Below, piece after piece: positions 43,084-50,792 of a DNA stretch of 64,000 bases. Position numbers and translations under genes: made by a program. Every line of letters starts with the position of its first letter. The stretch's first letter is position 1. A model generated the notes under the pieces. It saw nothing but the letters and a program-made list of their open reading frames with translations. It was not told the DNA's origin and made no database searches. Source of the stretch: an uncultured bacterium (GTDB lineage: Bacteria > Bacillota > Clostridia > Lachnospirales > Lachnospiraceae); the NCBI GenBank assembly GCA_947381965.1, contig CANCXX010000025.1, positions 1 through 64,000 of the forward strand, read 5' to 3'.

Positions 43084-43822
43084 AACTACCCTTAACCGGA
43101 CGGTCCGCCAGAATCCTTTTCTGACCGGTAAGTCTTTTTATCATGCCAGATGCCTTGGGCGCAATCTCCTGATCATAATAATCTGTCAGGCTCTTTCTCT
43201 GCTCATCTGTAAGTTCCTGTAACATAGCGCATCCCAACCAGCACTGGGGTTCATACGACTTTGGAAGAAATCCCCACTCTCCCAGTTCATCCTTCCGCTC
43301 CATATCAGACTTTAAATCATAAACCGGAAGCCGAAGTTCAATACCATATTTCCCACAAAGCTCTTCATACCGCTTTTTCATTTCCGGCAATTCCACAAAA
43401 AACTTTTGTTCTTCCCTTGCACCCTCGGCAATCGTATCTATCTCATGTGCTTTGCAATAGGCTATGGCATGGAAATACATTGCCGTATGACATGCCAGAC
43501 AATTCACCTGGCTTAAAAGCAAATGTGGATAATCCCGGCACAGTTCAACAGGCTCCTGATATAACGCTTTACTTAATAATGGCCTGATATTCTGTGCAAT
43601 AAAGTGAATCCCAATATGCCTTACTCTGTCTCTGCCAAAAATCTGATCAAGCCGCTCAGATAACACTTTCACATTATCTGTTTTTGACATATGCCCATTA
43701 TCATAGGTGACCAGAAAAACCTGATATCCGTCTTCTATCAGCCGGCATACAGACAAAAAGGAATCTCTTCCGCCAGACAACATTAGAAGCACCCTTTTTT
43801 CATTATTCATATTTTCCATCAT
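43076..43822 (-). CDS. PP-loop ATPase, QueC/ThiI-like
   Basis: 248 residues. The N-terminal LLMLSGGRDSFLSVCRL is the PP-loop SGGxDS motif of ATP pyrophosphatases that adenylate a substrate (QueC, ThiI, TtcA, MnmA). Additional features are LVTYDNGH, a cysteine-rich CLACHTAMYFHAIAYCKAHEID, and CWLGCAMLQEL. The two CxxC-like sites could bind metal or a [Fe-S] cluster. It overlaps the TudS-like gene by 8 bp, so the two likely work together on a sulfur-containing or deazapurine substrate. AAAGG lies 5 nt upstream of the first ATG. A diverged copy of the hairpin element lies upstream. Confidence 0.75.
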   Translation of the reverse strand: MMENMNNEKRVLLMLSGGRDSFLSVCRLIEDGYQVFLVTYDNGHMSKTDNVKVLSERLDQIFGRDRVRHIGIHFIAQNIRPLLSKALYQEPVELCRDYPHLLLSQVNCLACHTAMYFHAIAYCKAHEIDTIAEGAREEQKFFVELPEMKKRYEELCGKYGIELRLPVYDLKSDMERKDELGEWGFLPKSYEPQCWLGCAMLQELTDEQRKSLTDYYDQEIAPKASGMIKRLTGQKRILADRPVKGSYV

Positions 43823-43844
43823 ATTAACCTTTCTTAATAGTTGA

Positions 43845-43919
43845 TTATCCTCTCTGCAATATCACAGCACTCCCTGTAATACTGCATTAAAAACAAGTCT
43901 GAAACCCTGCTTCCAAACT
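43845..43919 (-). repeat. Hairpin plus Shine-Dalgarno element, copy G (diverged)
   Basis: On the minus strand GTTTGGAAGCAGGGTTTCAGAC is followed about 15 nt later by GCAGTATTACAGGGAGTGC and TGTGATATTGCAGAGAGGATAA. The order of parts is the same as in the C-B region (45032-45145). It lies 25-100 nt upstream of the PP-loop gene. Confidence 0.4.
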
Positions 43920-43924
43920 AAAAT

Positions 43925-43968
43925 TTTATTAAAAGAAAGCAGATACCATAATATTGTATATCTGCTTT
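43925..43968 (-). terminator. Terminator of the MerR gene
   Basis: AAAGCAGATA and TATCTGCTTT form a perfect 10-bp stem around a 13-nt loop. On the minus strand it is followed by CTTTTAAT, about 90 bp after the MerR stop codon. Confidence 0.55.
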
Positions 43969-44056
43969 AGATAAGTATATAACTAGTATATAGATAAATT
44001 ACGCAAAATGCAACAAAAAGTATTAGGAAAATTTTCTGATAAAATCTCCTTTTCTT

Positions 44057-45028
44057 TCACCCTTTCCGTCTTATAGGTATAAGCAAATCAAGCTGTTCCG
44101 CTGCGCTTTTCCCCTCCAATATATTGGAATAGATATTAAGCTCCTCTTCCAGACAGCCTCCCATTCCTTCCGGCTCCCTCCAGTTGGGTTCGTACTCTTC
44201 ACTTTTCTGTATCCGCTCCACAAAGGGCCCCCACTCATGGAAATCTCCCATTTTTATTGCATGAGCCGCGTAAAGTCCCCCCTGAAACTTCTTCTTTACC
44301 ATAGGCGCCTCCACCTTCATATCTTCAGGCACCGTCACCCAGAATTCATAACCATATTCCTCCTGTCCATTTTCCGGAGATGGATTGTTAAAACCATAAA
44401 GCCGGAAATCCGGTTTGCATACAGGCAGATTTTTTTCTTTGATAAATTGATACATTCTCTCTTTTGCCACATCCTCCGGGCTTTTCCCCACATAATGGCT
44501 TGCCGCCACAGTTGCAGGCGGCAGGTACACCACCCGGATATCCATTTTTGCCTCCAAAACCTCATTTGCCTTTGTCAGTTCGCTCATTGTCTGTTCCTCC
44601 TTTAAATTTGTTTTCGGCGGATGGAGCACATGAACTATCTCCATAATTTCAGCATCCTCAAGCAGCTCCAGCCGCACATGCCTTTTTATACTATCATCAA
44701 GCCTGGACACCAGAATCTTTAAAATTCCCTGTATGGTGGAAAGCGCCAAAATCTCCTCTTCCAGCTCTTCCATTTCCTTTTGCAGAATCTCCATGGTCTG
44801 CCTTTGGTTTTCATCATCCAGAATCACCTTTATCTGCTTAACAGGAATCCGCAGCTTCCGCAGCACAAGAATTTGCTGCAGGCGCCTTATTGCTTCTTCA
44901 TCATAGACTCTGTAAGCATAACCTTCCATGCGGCTGCTGTTCAGCAGACCCATCTTTTCATAATAGCGCAGCATTCGTGCCGATACATGAAAACACCCGG
45001 CTGCTTCACTTATTGTCATCAACTCCAT
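44057..45028 (-). CDS. MerR-family regulator with GyrI-like effector domain (BmrR type)
   Basis: About 323 residues. The N-terminal winged helix is MTISEAAGCFHVSARMLRYYEKMGLL. A dimerisation coiled coil follows at residues 80-125 (NQRQTMEILQKEMEELEEEI). The C-terminal half (from 165) is a GyrI-like effector-binding domain (VVYLPPATVAASHYVGKSPEDVAKERMYQFI, YGYEFWVTVPEDM). Such regulators bind hydrophobic or cationic compounds and twist a promoter with a long spacer to activate transcription. The ATG at 45028 has GGAGG upstream, within repeat copy B; an in-frame start at 45115 is not supported. A MerR-type promoter is seen upstream. Confidence 0.88.
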   Translation of the reverse strand: MELMTISEAAGCFHVSARMLRYYEKMGLLNSSRMEGYAYRVYDEEAIRRLQQILVLRKLRIPVKQIKVILDDENQRQTMEILQKEMEELEEEILALSTIQGILKILVSRLDDSIKRHVRLELLEDAEIMEIVHVLHPPKTNLKEEQTMSELTKANEVLEAKMDIRVVYLPPATVAASHYVGKSPEDVAKERMYQFIKEKNLPVCKPDFRLYGFNNPSPENGQEEYGYEFWVTVPEDMKVEAPMVKKKFQGGLYAAHAIKMGDFHEWGPFVERIQKSEEYEPNWREPEGMGGCLEEELNIYSNILEGKSAAEQLDLLIPIRRKG

Positions 45029-45031
45029 TTT

Positions 45032-45070
45032 TATCCCTCCGCATACCGCCGGCTGTGCCTGCGGTACTGC
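45032..45070 (-). repeat. Hairpin plus Shine-Dalgarno element, copy B
   Basis: On the minus strand GCAGTACCGCAGGC-ACA-GCCGGCGGTAT forms a strong hairpin, followed by GCGGAGGGATAAAA and the ATG of the MerR gene. The element supplies the ribosome binding site. Confidence 0.6.
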
Positions 45071-45080
45071 GTCAATAGAC

Positions 45081-45104
45081 GGTTTGGAAGCCGGCTTCCA
45101 AACC
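45081..45104. promoter_or_regulatory. Perfect 24-bp palindrome in the MerR leader
   Basis: Each arm reads GGTTTGGAAGCC. It lies between element copies B and C. It could be an operator or part of the repeat; a diverged form is seen in copy G. Confidence 0.5.
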
Positions 45105-45145
45105 TGTAGCTCCACATATTACAGGCAACACCTGCGATACAATAT
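45105..45145 (-). repeat. Hairpin plus Shine-Dalgarno element, copy C
   Basis: On the minus strand GTATCGCAGG-TGTTG-CCTGTAATAT is followed by GTGGAGCTACAG. It is arranged in tandem with copy B, separated by the 24-bp palindrome. Confidence 0.5.
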
Positions 45146-45183
45146 CTCATACTTATATTTTCTGGGTTTCAGGCTTTATAAAC

Positions 45184-45214
45184 AGCATAAGGCAGAACAC
45201 GGTGTCAATGTCAA
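45184..45214 (-). promoter_or_regulatory. MerR-type promoter with 19-bp spacer
   Basis: On the minus strand TTGACA (45209-45214) and TATGCT (45184-45189) are 19 bp apart, with the dyad ACAC-C-GTGT in the spacer. An elongated spacer with an internal dyad is the hallmark of promoters activated by MerR proteins. Autoregulation is likely. Confidence 0.55.
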
Positions 45215-45415
45215 GACACAAAATTTAATTTTTTCAAAGAAATATTTTTCGCCTGTGCCTGTTCCCTTTAAAATTTTCCACAACAATCTTGGGAAATTGA
45301 TTTTCGTGAATCCTGCAGGTCTGCCATTTACTTTTTTCTCTTTTCAATATAAAATAAATATATTATTATCACCTGAACCTGTTTTTAATTGTTTTACACA
45401 AAGGGGGAAAATTTT

Positions 45416-46870
45416 TTGTACGAATGTCCTAATTGCGGCGGTAATCTGAAATTTGACATTTCATCCCAAATGCTGAAATGCGATTACTGCCTTACCACCC
45501 ATAATCCCTATGATATCACGAAAGAAAAAGATGCAGAAGAGTCCGGCTCTCTGTCAGGGAATAACAATGAATTTAATGTTACCGTTTTTACCTGTCCCCA
45601 ATGCGGAGGGGAAATCTTAAGTACAGACACCTCTGCCGCTGAATTTTGCAGTTTCTGCGGTGCGTCCACCATCCTGGACAGCCGCATCCGAAAAGAAAAG
45701 CGGCCTTCCCATATCATCCCCTTTAAAAAGACAAAAGAGGACTGCAAGAAGGCATACATTTCCCGGATGAAACGTGCCATTTTCGCGCCTGATGAGCTAA
45801 AGGATGAAAAGTATATTGACGGCTTCCGTGGAATTTATGTTCCTTATTGGGCATATAGCATTACCCAGAAAGGTCCTGTCCTTATGAAGGGAGAAAAGTC
45901 TTACTCTAAGGGCAATTACACCTATACGGACAAATATGACTTAAGCGGCGATCTTGACGCTTACTACTATGATCTGTCCTATGATGCCTCTTCTTCTTTT
46001 GCGGACAGCATCAGCGAGCAGATTGCCCCTTTTAATGTAAGGGACAGTAAAAAATTTACCCCCTCTTTTTTAAGCGGTTTTTATGCTGATACTGCAGATG
46101 TTGACAGCAGTCTTTACAAAGATGACGCCATAAATCTTGCCAACGCCACCAGTTACAGTAAAATAAAAAAGACCCCTGCCTTTTCCGACTTGAGGCTTTC
46201 TACTGAGGGCAATAACTTTGCCACCACCATGACTCTGCATACCTTCTGTGAAAAACCGGAGCGTGTCCTTTATCCGGTCTGGTTTATGTCTTACCGGAAA
46301 GAAGGCCGCATAGCCTATGCCACAGTCAATGGACAAAGCGGAAAAGTCGCGGCAGATATTCCTGTTGATATCAAAAAGTACCTGTTTGGCACCTTCCTGC
46401 TTGCACTACCCATCTTTTTTCTTTTAAACGGACTGTTTACCATAAAACCAGATATACTTCTTAGCTGTTCCGGGATTTTAGCCTCTTTTACACTTATTAT
46501 TTACCTGATGGAAAGCGCGGCTATTTTACGACGGGATAAGCGGATGGACGACAGAGGATATCTTCACCGCCAATCCGGGAAACCTAAGAACGGTCAAAAG
46601 AAAGAAAAGCAGATTACGGTAAATGAACTGCTCTCCTATGAGACAGGAAACGGAAAGTTTCCCGGATTTGTCAGCGGCGATGTGGCAATCGGCGTTTCTG
46701 TGCTTGTACGGCTTTTTGCCCCTGTATCCGACCTTTGGTATTATGGAGGCGCAATTGTTTCTTTCCTTGGTATCCTGCTTACCAATATGTCAATTATTAA
46801 AAAATACAATATACTTGCCACCCGGAAGCTTCCCCAGTTTGACAGAAAAGGAGGTGACGACCGTGCCTGA
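45416..46870 (+). CDS. Zinc-ribbon membrane protein of unknown function
   Basis: About 484 residues. Two N-terminal zinc ribbons are visible: CPNCGG ... CDYC (residues 4-26) and CPQCGG ... CSFCGA (60-85). A central region (110-320) has aromatic-rich repeats such as FRGIYVPYWAYSI and LDAYYYDLSYDASSS, and YPVWFMSYRKEGRIAYATVNGQSGKV. Four hydrophobic segments follow (about 325-370 and 425-465). The start is TTG, 8 nt after AAGGGGG, and the first residues then form the zinc ribbon. It overlaps the TPM-domain gene by 8 bp, so the products probably work together at the membrane. Function unknown. Confidence 0.78.
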   Translation: MYECPNCGGNLKFDISSQMLKCDYCLTTHNPYDITKEKDAEESGSLSGNNNEFNVTVFTCPQCGGEILSTDTSAAEFCSFCGASTILDSRIRKEKRPSHIIPFKKTKEDCKKAYISRMKRAIFAPDELKDEKYIDGFRGIYVPYWAYSITQKGPVLMKGEKSYSKGNYTYTDKYDLSGDLDAYYYDLSYDASSSFADSISEQIAPFNVRDSKKFTPSFLSGFYADTADVDSSLYKDDAINLANATSYSKIKKTPAFSDLRLSTEGNNFATTMTLHTFCEKPERVLYPVWFMSYRKEGRIAYATVNGQSGKVAADIPVDIKKYLFGTFLLALPIFFLLNGLFTIKPDILLSCSGILASFTLIIYLMESAAILRRDKRMDDRGYLHRQSGKPKNGQKKEKQITVNELLSYETGNGKFPGFVSGDVAIGVSVLVRLFAPVSDLWYYGGAIVSFLGILLTNMSIIKKYNILATRKLPQFDRKGGDDRA

Positions 46871-47669
46871 CAAAGCGACCGTTTACAACTTTCTTTTTTT
46901 CTGTCTTCTGATACCTGTTTTCCTTTTCCAGCCTTCTTTAGCCGTCCATGCAGCTCCCGACGCGCTGACCTGGGAGAATGAAGAAACAGGCTATTGCACA
47001 GTCCTGGAAGATGAGGCAGAATTACTAACCCCGGAGGAACGCACACAGCTTGCCTCACAAATGCAATCCATCACCACATACGGAAACGCTGCTTTTAAGT
47101 CTGTTTCCTACAACAACTCCTCCACCTCACAATTTGCCCGTGATTACTATCACCAAATGTTTGGGGCAGAAAGCGGAACTCTTTTTCTTATTGATATGGA
47201 TAACCGGGAAATTTATATTTTCAGTGACGGCAGCGTATATAAAACACTTACAAACGCTTATGCCAATACCATTACTGACAATTCATACCGATATGCTTCG
47301 GAAGGCGATTATTACCGCTGTGCCTCCACCGCCTTTGAACAGATAAATACGCTTTTATCAGGGCAACGGATTGCACAGCCTATGAAATATATAAGTAATG
47401 CTCTGCTTGCGCTTATTCTTGCGGCGCTGATTAATTACTGTCTGGTAAGGCTTATGTCCCGCACTACCAGGCCCGGAACAGAGGAAATTTTAAATTCTTC
47501 CTCTACTAAATTTCACTTTGCCAATCCCAAAAGGCATCTAAGCAGCCAGACCAAAGTTTACAATCCCCCAAGCAACAGCGGCGGAAGCGGCGGACACAGC
47601 GGGGGCGGGGGGCACCGTGGCGGTGGAGGCGGACACAGCAGCGGCGGAGGCGGCGGCCATCGTTTTTAG
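46863..47669 (+). CDS. TPM-domain membrane protein with Gly/His-rich tail
   Basis: About 268 residues. A signal peptide (FLFFCLLIPVFLFQPSLAVHA) is followed by a TPM domain (PF04536): YCTVLEDEAELLTPEERTQLASQM, GTLFLIDMDNREIYIFSDGSVYKTLTNAYANTI. One membrane helix (ISNALLALILAALINYCLV) follows, then a cytoplasmic part that ends in about 30 Gly, His and Ser residues (SGGHSGGGGHRGGGGGH-like), a possible metal-binding tail. TPM domains act in photosystem repair and in envelope proteins of unknown role. GTG start, GGAGG 8 nt upstream, overlapping the end of the zinc-ribbon gene. Confidence 0.8.
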   Translation: MPDKATVYNFLFFCLLIPVFLFQPSLAVHAAPDALTWENEETGYCTVLEDEAELLTPEERTQLASQMQSITTYGNAAFKSVSYNNSSTSQFARDYYHQMFGAESGTLFLIDMDNREIYIFSDGSVYKTLTNAYANTITDNSYRYASEGDYYRCASTAFEQINTLLSGQRIAQPMKYISNALLALILAALINYCLVRLMSRTTRPGTEEILNSSSTKFHFANPKRHLSSQTKVYNPPSNSGGSGGHSGGGGHRGGGGGHSSGGGGGHRF

Positions 47670-47751
47670 GGCAGTTTCCGGAACATGCTTAAAAATTCAT
47701 TCTCTCAATCCGTACGCTCTGCAGGACGTTTTTGTACCTGCTCCTGCGTAT

Positions 47752-47796
47752 AAAAGGAGGCGCCATTGCGTGCACATCGCAGGTACCTCCTTTTTT
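47752..47796 (+). terminator. Terminator after the TPM gene
   Basis: AAAAGGAGG and CCTCCTTTT form a 9-bp stem with a GC-rich loop, followed by TTTTTT on the plus strand. The A-run makes it usable also for the convergent SPOCS gene. Confidence 0.75.
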
Positions 47797-47802
47797 CTGT
47801 CT

Positions 47803-49374
47803 CTAGGCATTTTTTACAATTAGAATCTTATCCCCGGCCTTAACTTCATCTGATGTAAGGTCATTGGTCTGTCTGATAACGGAAACCGGAACATAGTAGC
47901 GCTTTCCGATATCCCAAAGACTGTCGCCTTCTTTAACCATATACACAGCAATCCCCGGCAGTGATGCCATCTTTTCCATATCCGGCTCTGAAACTACAAT
48001 CTGTTCCACAATCTTTTCCTGCCACTTCTGGTAAACATTGGTGCGGAAATAAAGCACGCATTTCACATCCACTTCCCCGTTATCAATGATGGCAACCGTC
48101 ACCTGATCCACAAAGGCCTGCACAGGATAAATACAGCTTTCGCTGACTCCTTCTGCCTCAAGCACATACTGGAAAGGAATGGTTCCTTTAATTACGCCAT
48201 ACTTGTTTTCCTCATTGCTGCATTCATAAAACATCTGCAGATTTACCACCCCGGTAAGCTCAATGCCGCCCTCGGCAATATTCTGCCCCGTCATCTGCAG
48301 ACAGCTTGCCGTGTGGAGTATTTTGTGGAGGGCCGCCTTTTCATCCCCGCTGGAAAAATGCCCGGACAACTTGGTCTTCCCGCTGCTTCTTGTAATCAGC
48401 CTGCGGAACTGGGCATTTTTCTCCATCACTGTCACTTCTTTTACCACACCGTAAACATCTGAAAGGATATCCACCTTTTCATCTTCATAAATGCAGATAT
48501 CCAAATCCAGACACTGTTCAAAAGTGATTACTCTCTCTTCCCCGTCAAAATCTGGCCGTACTTCCACTTCCCGGTCCTCTGAGGTAAATCGTATCTCCGG
48601 TATCATTCCTTCCCTTGCACCAGGGCAGTCCAGACTTCCGGCAAAGGGCAGTGTTGTTTCATAATGGCAGATTTCCTCTTCCTCCCCTTCTCCCCGATAA
48701 AGGAAAAAGGCCCGAAGTTCTCCCTGCACCCCAATTTTATCCTCCAGCACTTTAAATTCCACCGCTTCCGGCACAATCTCGGACCAGACCATGGCTAATA
48801 TATTAGGAAAGCTTCCCGGAATTTCCACCTCTTCTTTTACCCGGAATATATCCTTCTTTTTGATTGCCATTGCCGCAATATCCAGCGTTTTTTTCCGAAA
48901 CTCCACCGGTTCATCACTGTAAAGGTCCACCGCTGTCTCTTCGTCACAAATTTCTTCACACATAAGATAAAGGGCTGCCACTGACTGCACACTAAGTTTT
49001 CTGGAATTGATAAGCCCAATGCTCAAGTCTTCCAGCTCCCAGGTTACGCTGACACTATCCCCGCCTCTGATTCCCTCCATAAAGACAGATTCATCAAAAG
49101 GAATTGCACCCTCCATGTCAGCCACATCACTTTTTCCGGATGAACCTCCTCCCTTTTCTGTCAGATAGAGCACATGAAAAACCAGCTTTCCCTTTACACT
49201 CACATGGTCATCTGTTACCTTTACCTCTTCGATTACCACGCTGCCTCTATCCATAATCAGTCTGGACGCATCTGGCCTGGAATCGGATATAATCACATCA
49301 TCTTCAAGCGTCATCTGAGTCTGGGCCTTGCATTTAATACAGTCCATATGTATGTTCCGCTTAATTAACTCCAC
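47803..49374 (-). CDS. sipL: SipL-like SPOCS/LysM spore morphogenesis protein
   Basis: About 523 residues. Several SPOCS (DUF3794) repeats fill the first 460 residues (blocks around SRPDASRLIMDRGSVVIEEV, KKKDIFRVKEEVEIPGSFPN and ASCLQMTGQNIAEGG), and a LysM domain is at the C-terminus (YMVKEGDSLWDIGKRYYVPVS ... VKAGDKILIV). The same length and order is found in Clostridioides difficile SipL, which binds SpoIVA and is needed to assemble the coat around the forespore. The start is GTG, 7 nt after AGGAGG. It indicates a spore-forming host. It is monocistronic between locus B and the TPM gene. Confidence 0.82.
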   Translation of the reverse strand: MELIKRNIHMDCIKCKAQTQMTLEDDVIISDSRPDASRLIMDRGSVVIEEVKVTDDHVSVKGKLVFHVLYLTEKGGGSSGKSDVADMEGAIPFDESVFMEGIRGGDSVSVTWELEDLSIGLINSRKLSVQSVAALYLMCEEICDEETAVDLYSDEPVEFRKKTLDIAAMAIKKKDIFRVKEEVEIPGSFPNILAMVWSEIVPEAVEFKVLEDKIGVQGELRAFFLYRGEGEEEEICHYETTLPFAGSLDCPGAREGMIPEIRFTSEDREVEVRPDFDGEERVITFEQCLDLDICIYEDEKVDILSDVYGVVKEVTVMEKNAQFRRLITRSSGKTKLSGHFSSGDEKAALHKILHTASCLQMTGQNIAEGGIELTGVVNLQMFYECSNEENKYGVIKGTIPFQYVLEAEGVSESCIYPVQAFVDQVTVAIIDNGEVDVKCVLYFRTNVYQKWQEKIVEQIVVSEPDMEKMASLPGIAVYMVKEGDSLWDIGKRYYVPVSVIRQTNDLTSDEVKAGDKILIVKNA

Positions 49375-49438
49375 AAAAATACCTCCTAATGTCTGCTTAT
49401 TGTTAATGTATGATGTGGAGGTTAAAAATATGCCCGCC

Positions 49439-50128
49439 TTAACAAAATCTGCCTTTATAAACAATCTCTTCAAACCGCATTAAATCATTTTTTGTTGTAA
49501 TCTTAAAATTTTGTTCCTCTCCATTAATTGTCACTATATCAAGGTTTCCCAAAAAAGCTGGTTCCGCAGAGCCATTAATTTTAGCCATCTGGTCAGGCGA
49601 CAGTTTTTTATTTGCCTCGTAATATGCTTCCAGTTTAAAGCTTTCCGGAGCCTGTCCTGCAACCACACGATTTCTGTCAAGTAATGCCGTTATCTTCCTG
49701 CCATCATCACAGTAGTAAATAGTGTCTTTCACAGGCAACACCGGAATTGCACCATCATGCCCTTTCATCGCTTCTATAACACATTCAATCTGATGTTCCG
49801 ATATAAGCGGCCTTGCTGCATCATGTATAACCACAATATCCCTGCTTTGGGCATACAGACGTATATCTTCAATTCCATTTAAAATTGAAAGCTGTCTGGT
49901 TGCTCCTGGCAATGAAAAACCTTTTAATTTTGTCAAGGAATTTTTCGTTATCACTTTCTGCCAGTATTTTTCTGCAACAATCTGAATAGCTGAAATGCTC
50001 CGGCATCTTTCAAAAACTGCAAGGCAATAGGAAATAATCATTTTCCCATTCACTTCCAAGTATTGCTTTGGAATATCCGCTCCTAGTCTACTTCCACTTC
50101 CTCCCGATAAAATCAACGCAATATTCAT
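49439..50128 (-). CDS. IspD/TarI-like cytidylyltransferase
   Basis: 229 residues. The N-terminal LILSGGSGSRLGADIPKQYLEV is the nucleotide-binding motif of the IspD/TarI family; further motifs are VIHDAARPLIS, LPVKDTIYY and VAGQAPESFKL, and GEEQNFKITTKNDL near the end. These enzymes couple CTP to methylerythritol phosphate or to ribitol 5-phosphate. In this polysaccharide context a TarI-like role (CDP-polyol for glycan or teichoic-acid-like polymers) is more likely than isoprenoid synthesis. It lies 1 bp from a ribulose-phosphate epimerase homologue, which suggests the substrate is a pentose or pentitol phosphate. No reductase for ribulose 5-phosphate is visible. Confidence 0.83.
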   Translation of the reverse strand: MNIALILSGGSGSRLGADIPKQYLEVNGKMIISYCLAVFERCRSISAIQIVAEKYWQKVITKNSLTKLKGFSLPGATRQLSILNGIEDIRLYAQSRDIVVIHDAARPLISEHQIECVIEAMKGHDGAIPVLPVKDTIYYCDDGRKITALLDRNRVVAGQAPESFKLEAYYEANKKLSPDQMAKINGSAEPAFLGNLDIVTINGEEQNFKITTKNDLMRFEEIVYKGRFC

Positions 50129-50129
50129 A

Positions 50130-50792
50130 CTAAAATTTTAGCTCCCTTATTCCCTGCAGAACCTCCCCATATGGCTTTTTCTTGCCAAACAGCAAAGTAG
50201 TTCCAAGAACAAACCCGTTCACCCCTTTAGGCGCATACTCCAGTATTTTATCTGCGCTGCATGCTCCATCCCAGTATATCTTTATATTCATCTCATCTTT
50301 TAATGCCAAAAGCTTTGTAATCTTTCTTCCCACATAGGGCAGGTACATTTGCCCTGCATTTCCAGGATTAACTGACATGACAAGTACCTTTTTCACAATT
50401 CGCAGCATTTCCATAATCGTTTCTATACTTGTCCCAGGATTAATTGCAATCCCAGGAATCATTCCTGCGTTAATAATACTTTGTAGCGTCGTGGATGGAT
50501 GATATTCTGCCTCTGGATGAATATATACAGTATCACCTTTACGGAGGTTTTTTAAAAACAATCCTATATGGTTATTGGGATGCTCTATCATTAGATGAAT
50601 ATCTAACGGCTTTGTGGCCGCCCTTGCTATATAAGCCATATCATTTAAAGACATTGCAAAATTAGGAACATATCTTCCATCCATAATATCAATATGTAAC
50701 GAATCAATGCCTCCCTGCTCCAGGTCATGTACTTCTTTCTCCAGATTTCCATAATTTGCGCACATCATTGAAGCCATTAATTCAAACTGCAT
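50130..50792 (-). CDS. Ribulose-phosphate 3-epimerase family protein
   Basis: About 220 residues, a TIM-barrel Rpe homologue. Metal-binding positions are visible in LHIDIMDGRYVPNFA (His and Asp), DIHLMIEHP (His) and IYWDGACSADKI (Asp). SVNPGNAGQ is the phosphate-binding loop. Known members convert D-ribulose 5-phosphate to D-xylulose 5-phosphate, or D-allulose 6-phosphate to fructose 6-phosphate. Placement in a capsule locus beside a cytidylyltransferase argues for making a sugar precursor and not for central metabolism. The start at 50792 follows GGGGG and overlaps the GT2 gene by 11 bp. Confidence 0.82.
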   Translation of the reverse strand: MQFELMASMMCANYGNLEKEVHDLEQGGIDSLHIDIMDGRYVPNFAMSLNDMAYIARAATKPLDIHLMIEHPNNHIGLFLKNLRKGDTVYIHPEAEYHPSTTLQSIINAGMIPGIAINPGTSIETIMEMLRIVKKVLVMSVNPGNAGQMYLPYVGRKITKLLALKDEMNIKIYWDGACSADKILEYAPKGVNGFVLGTTLLFGKKKPYGEVLQGIRELKF

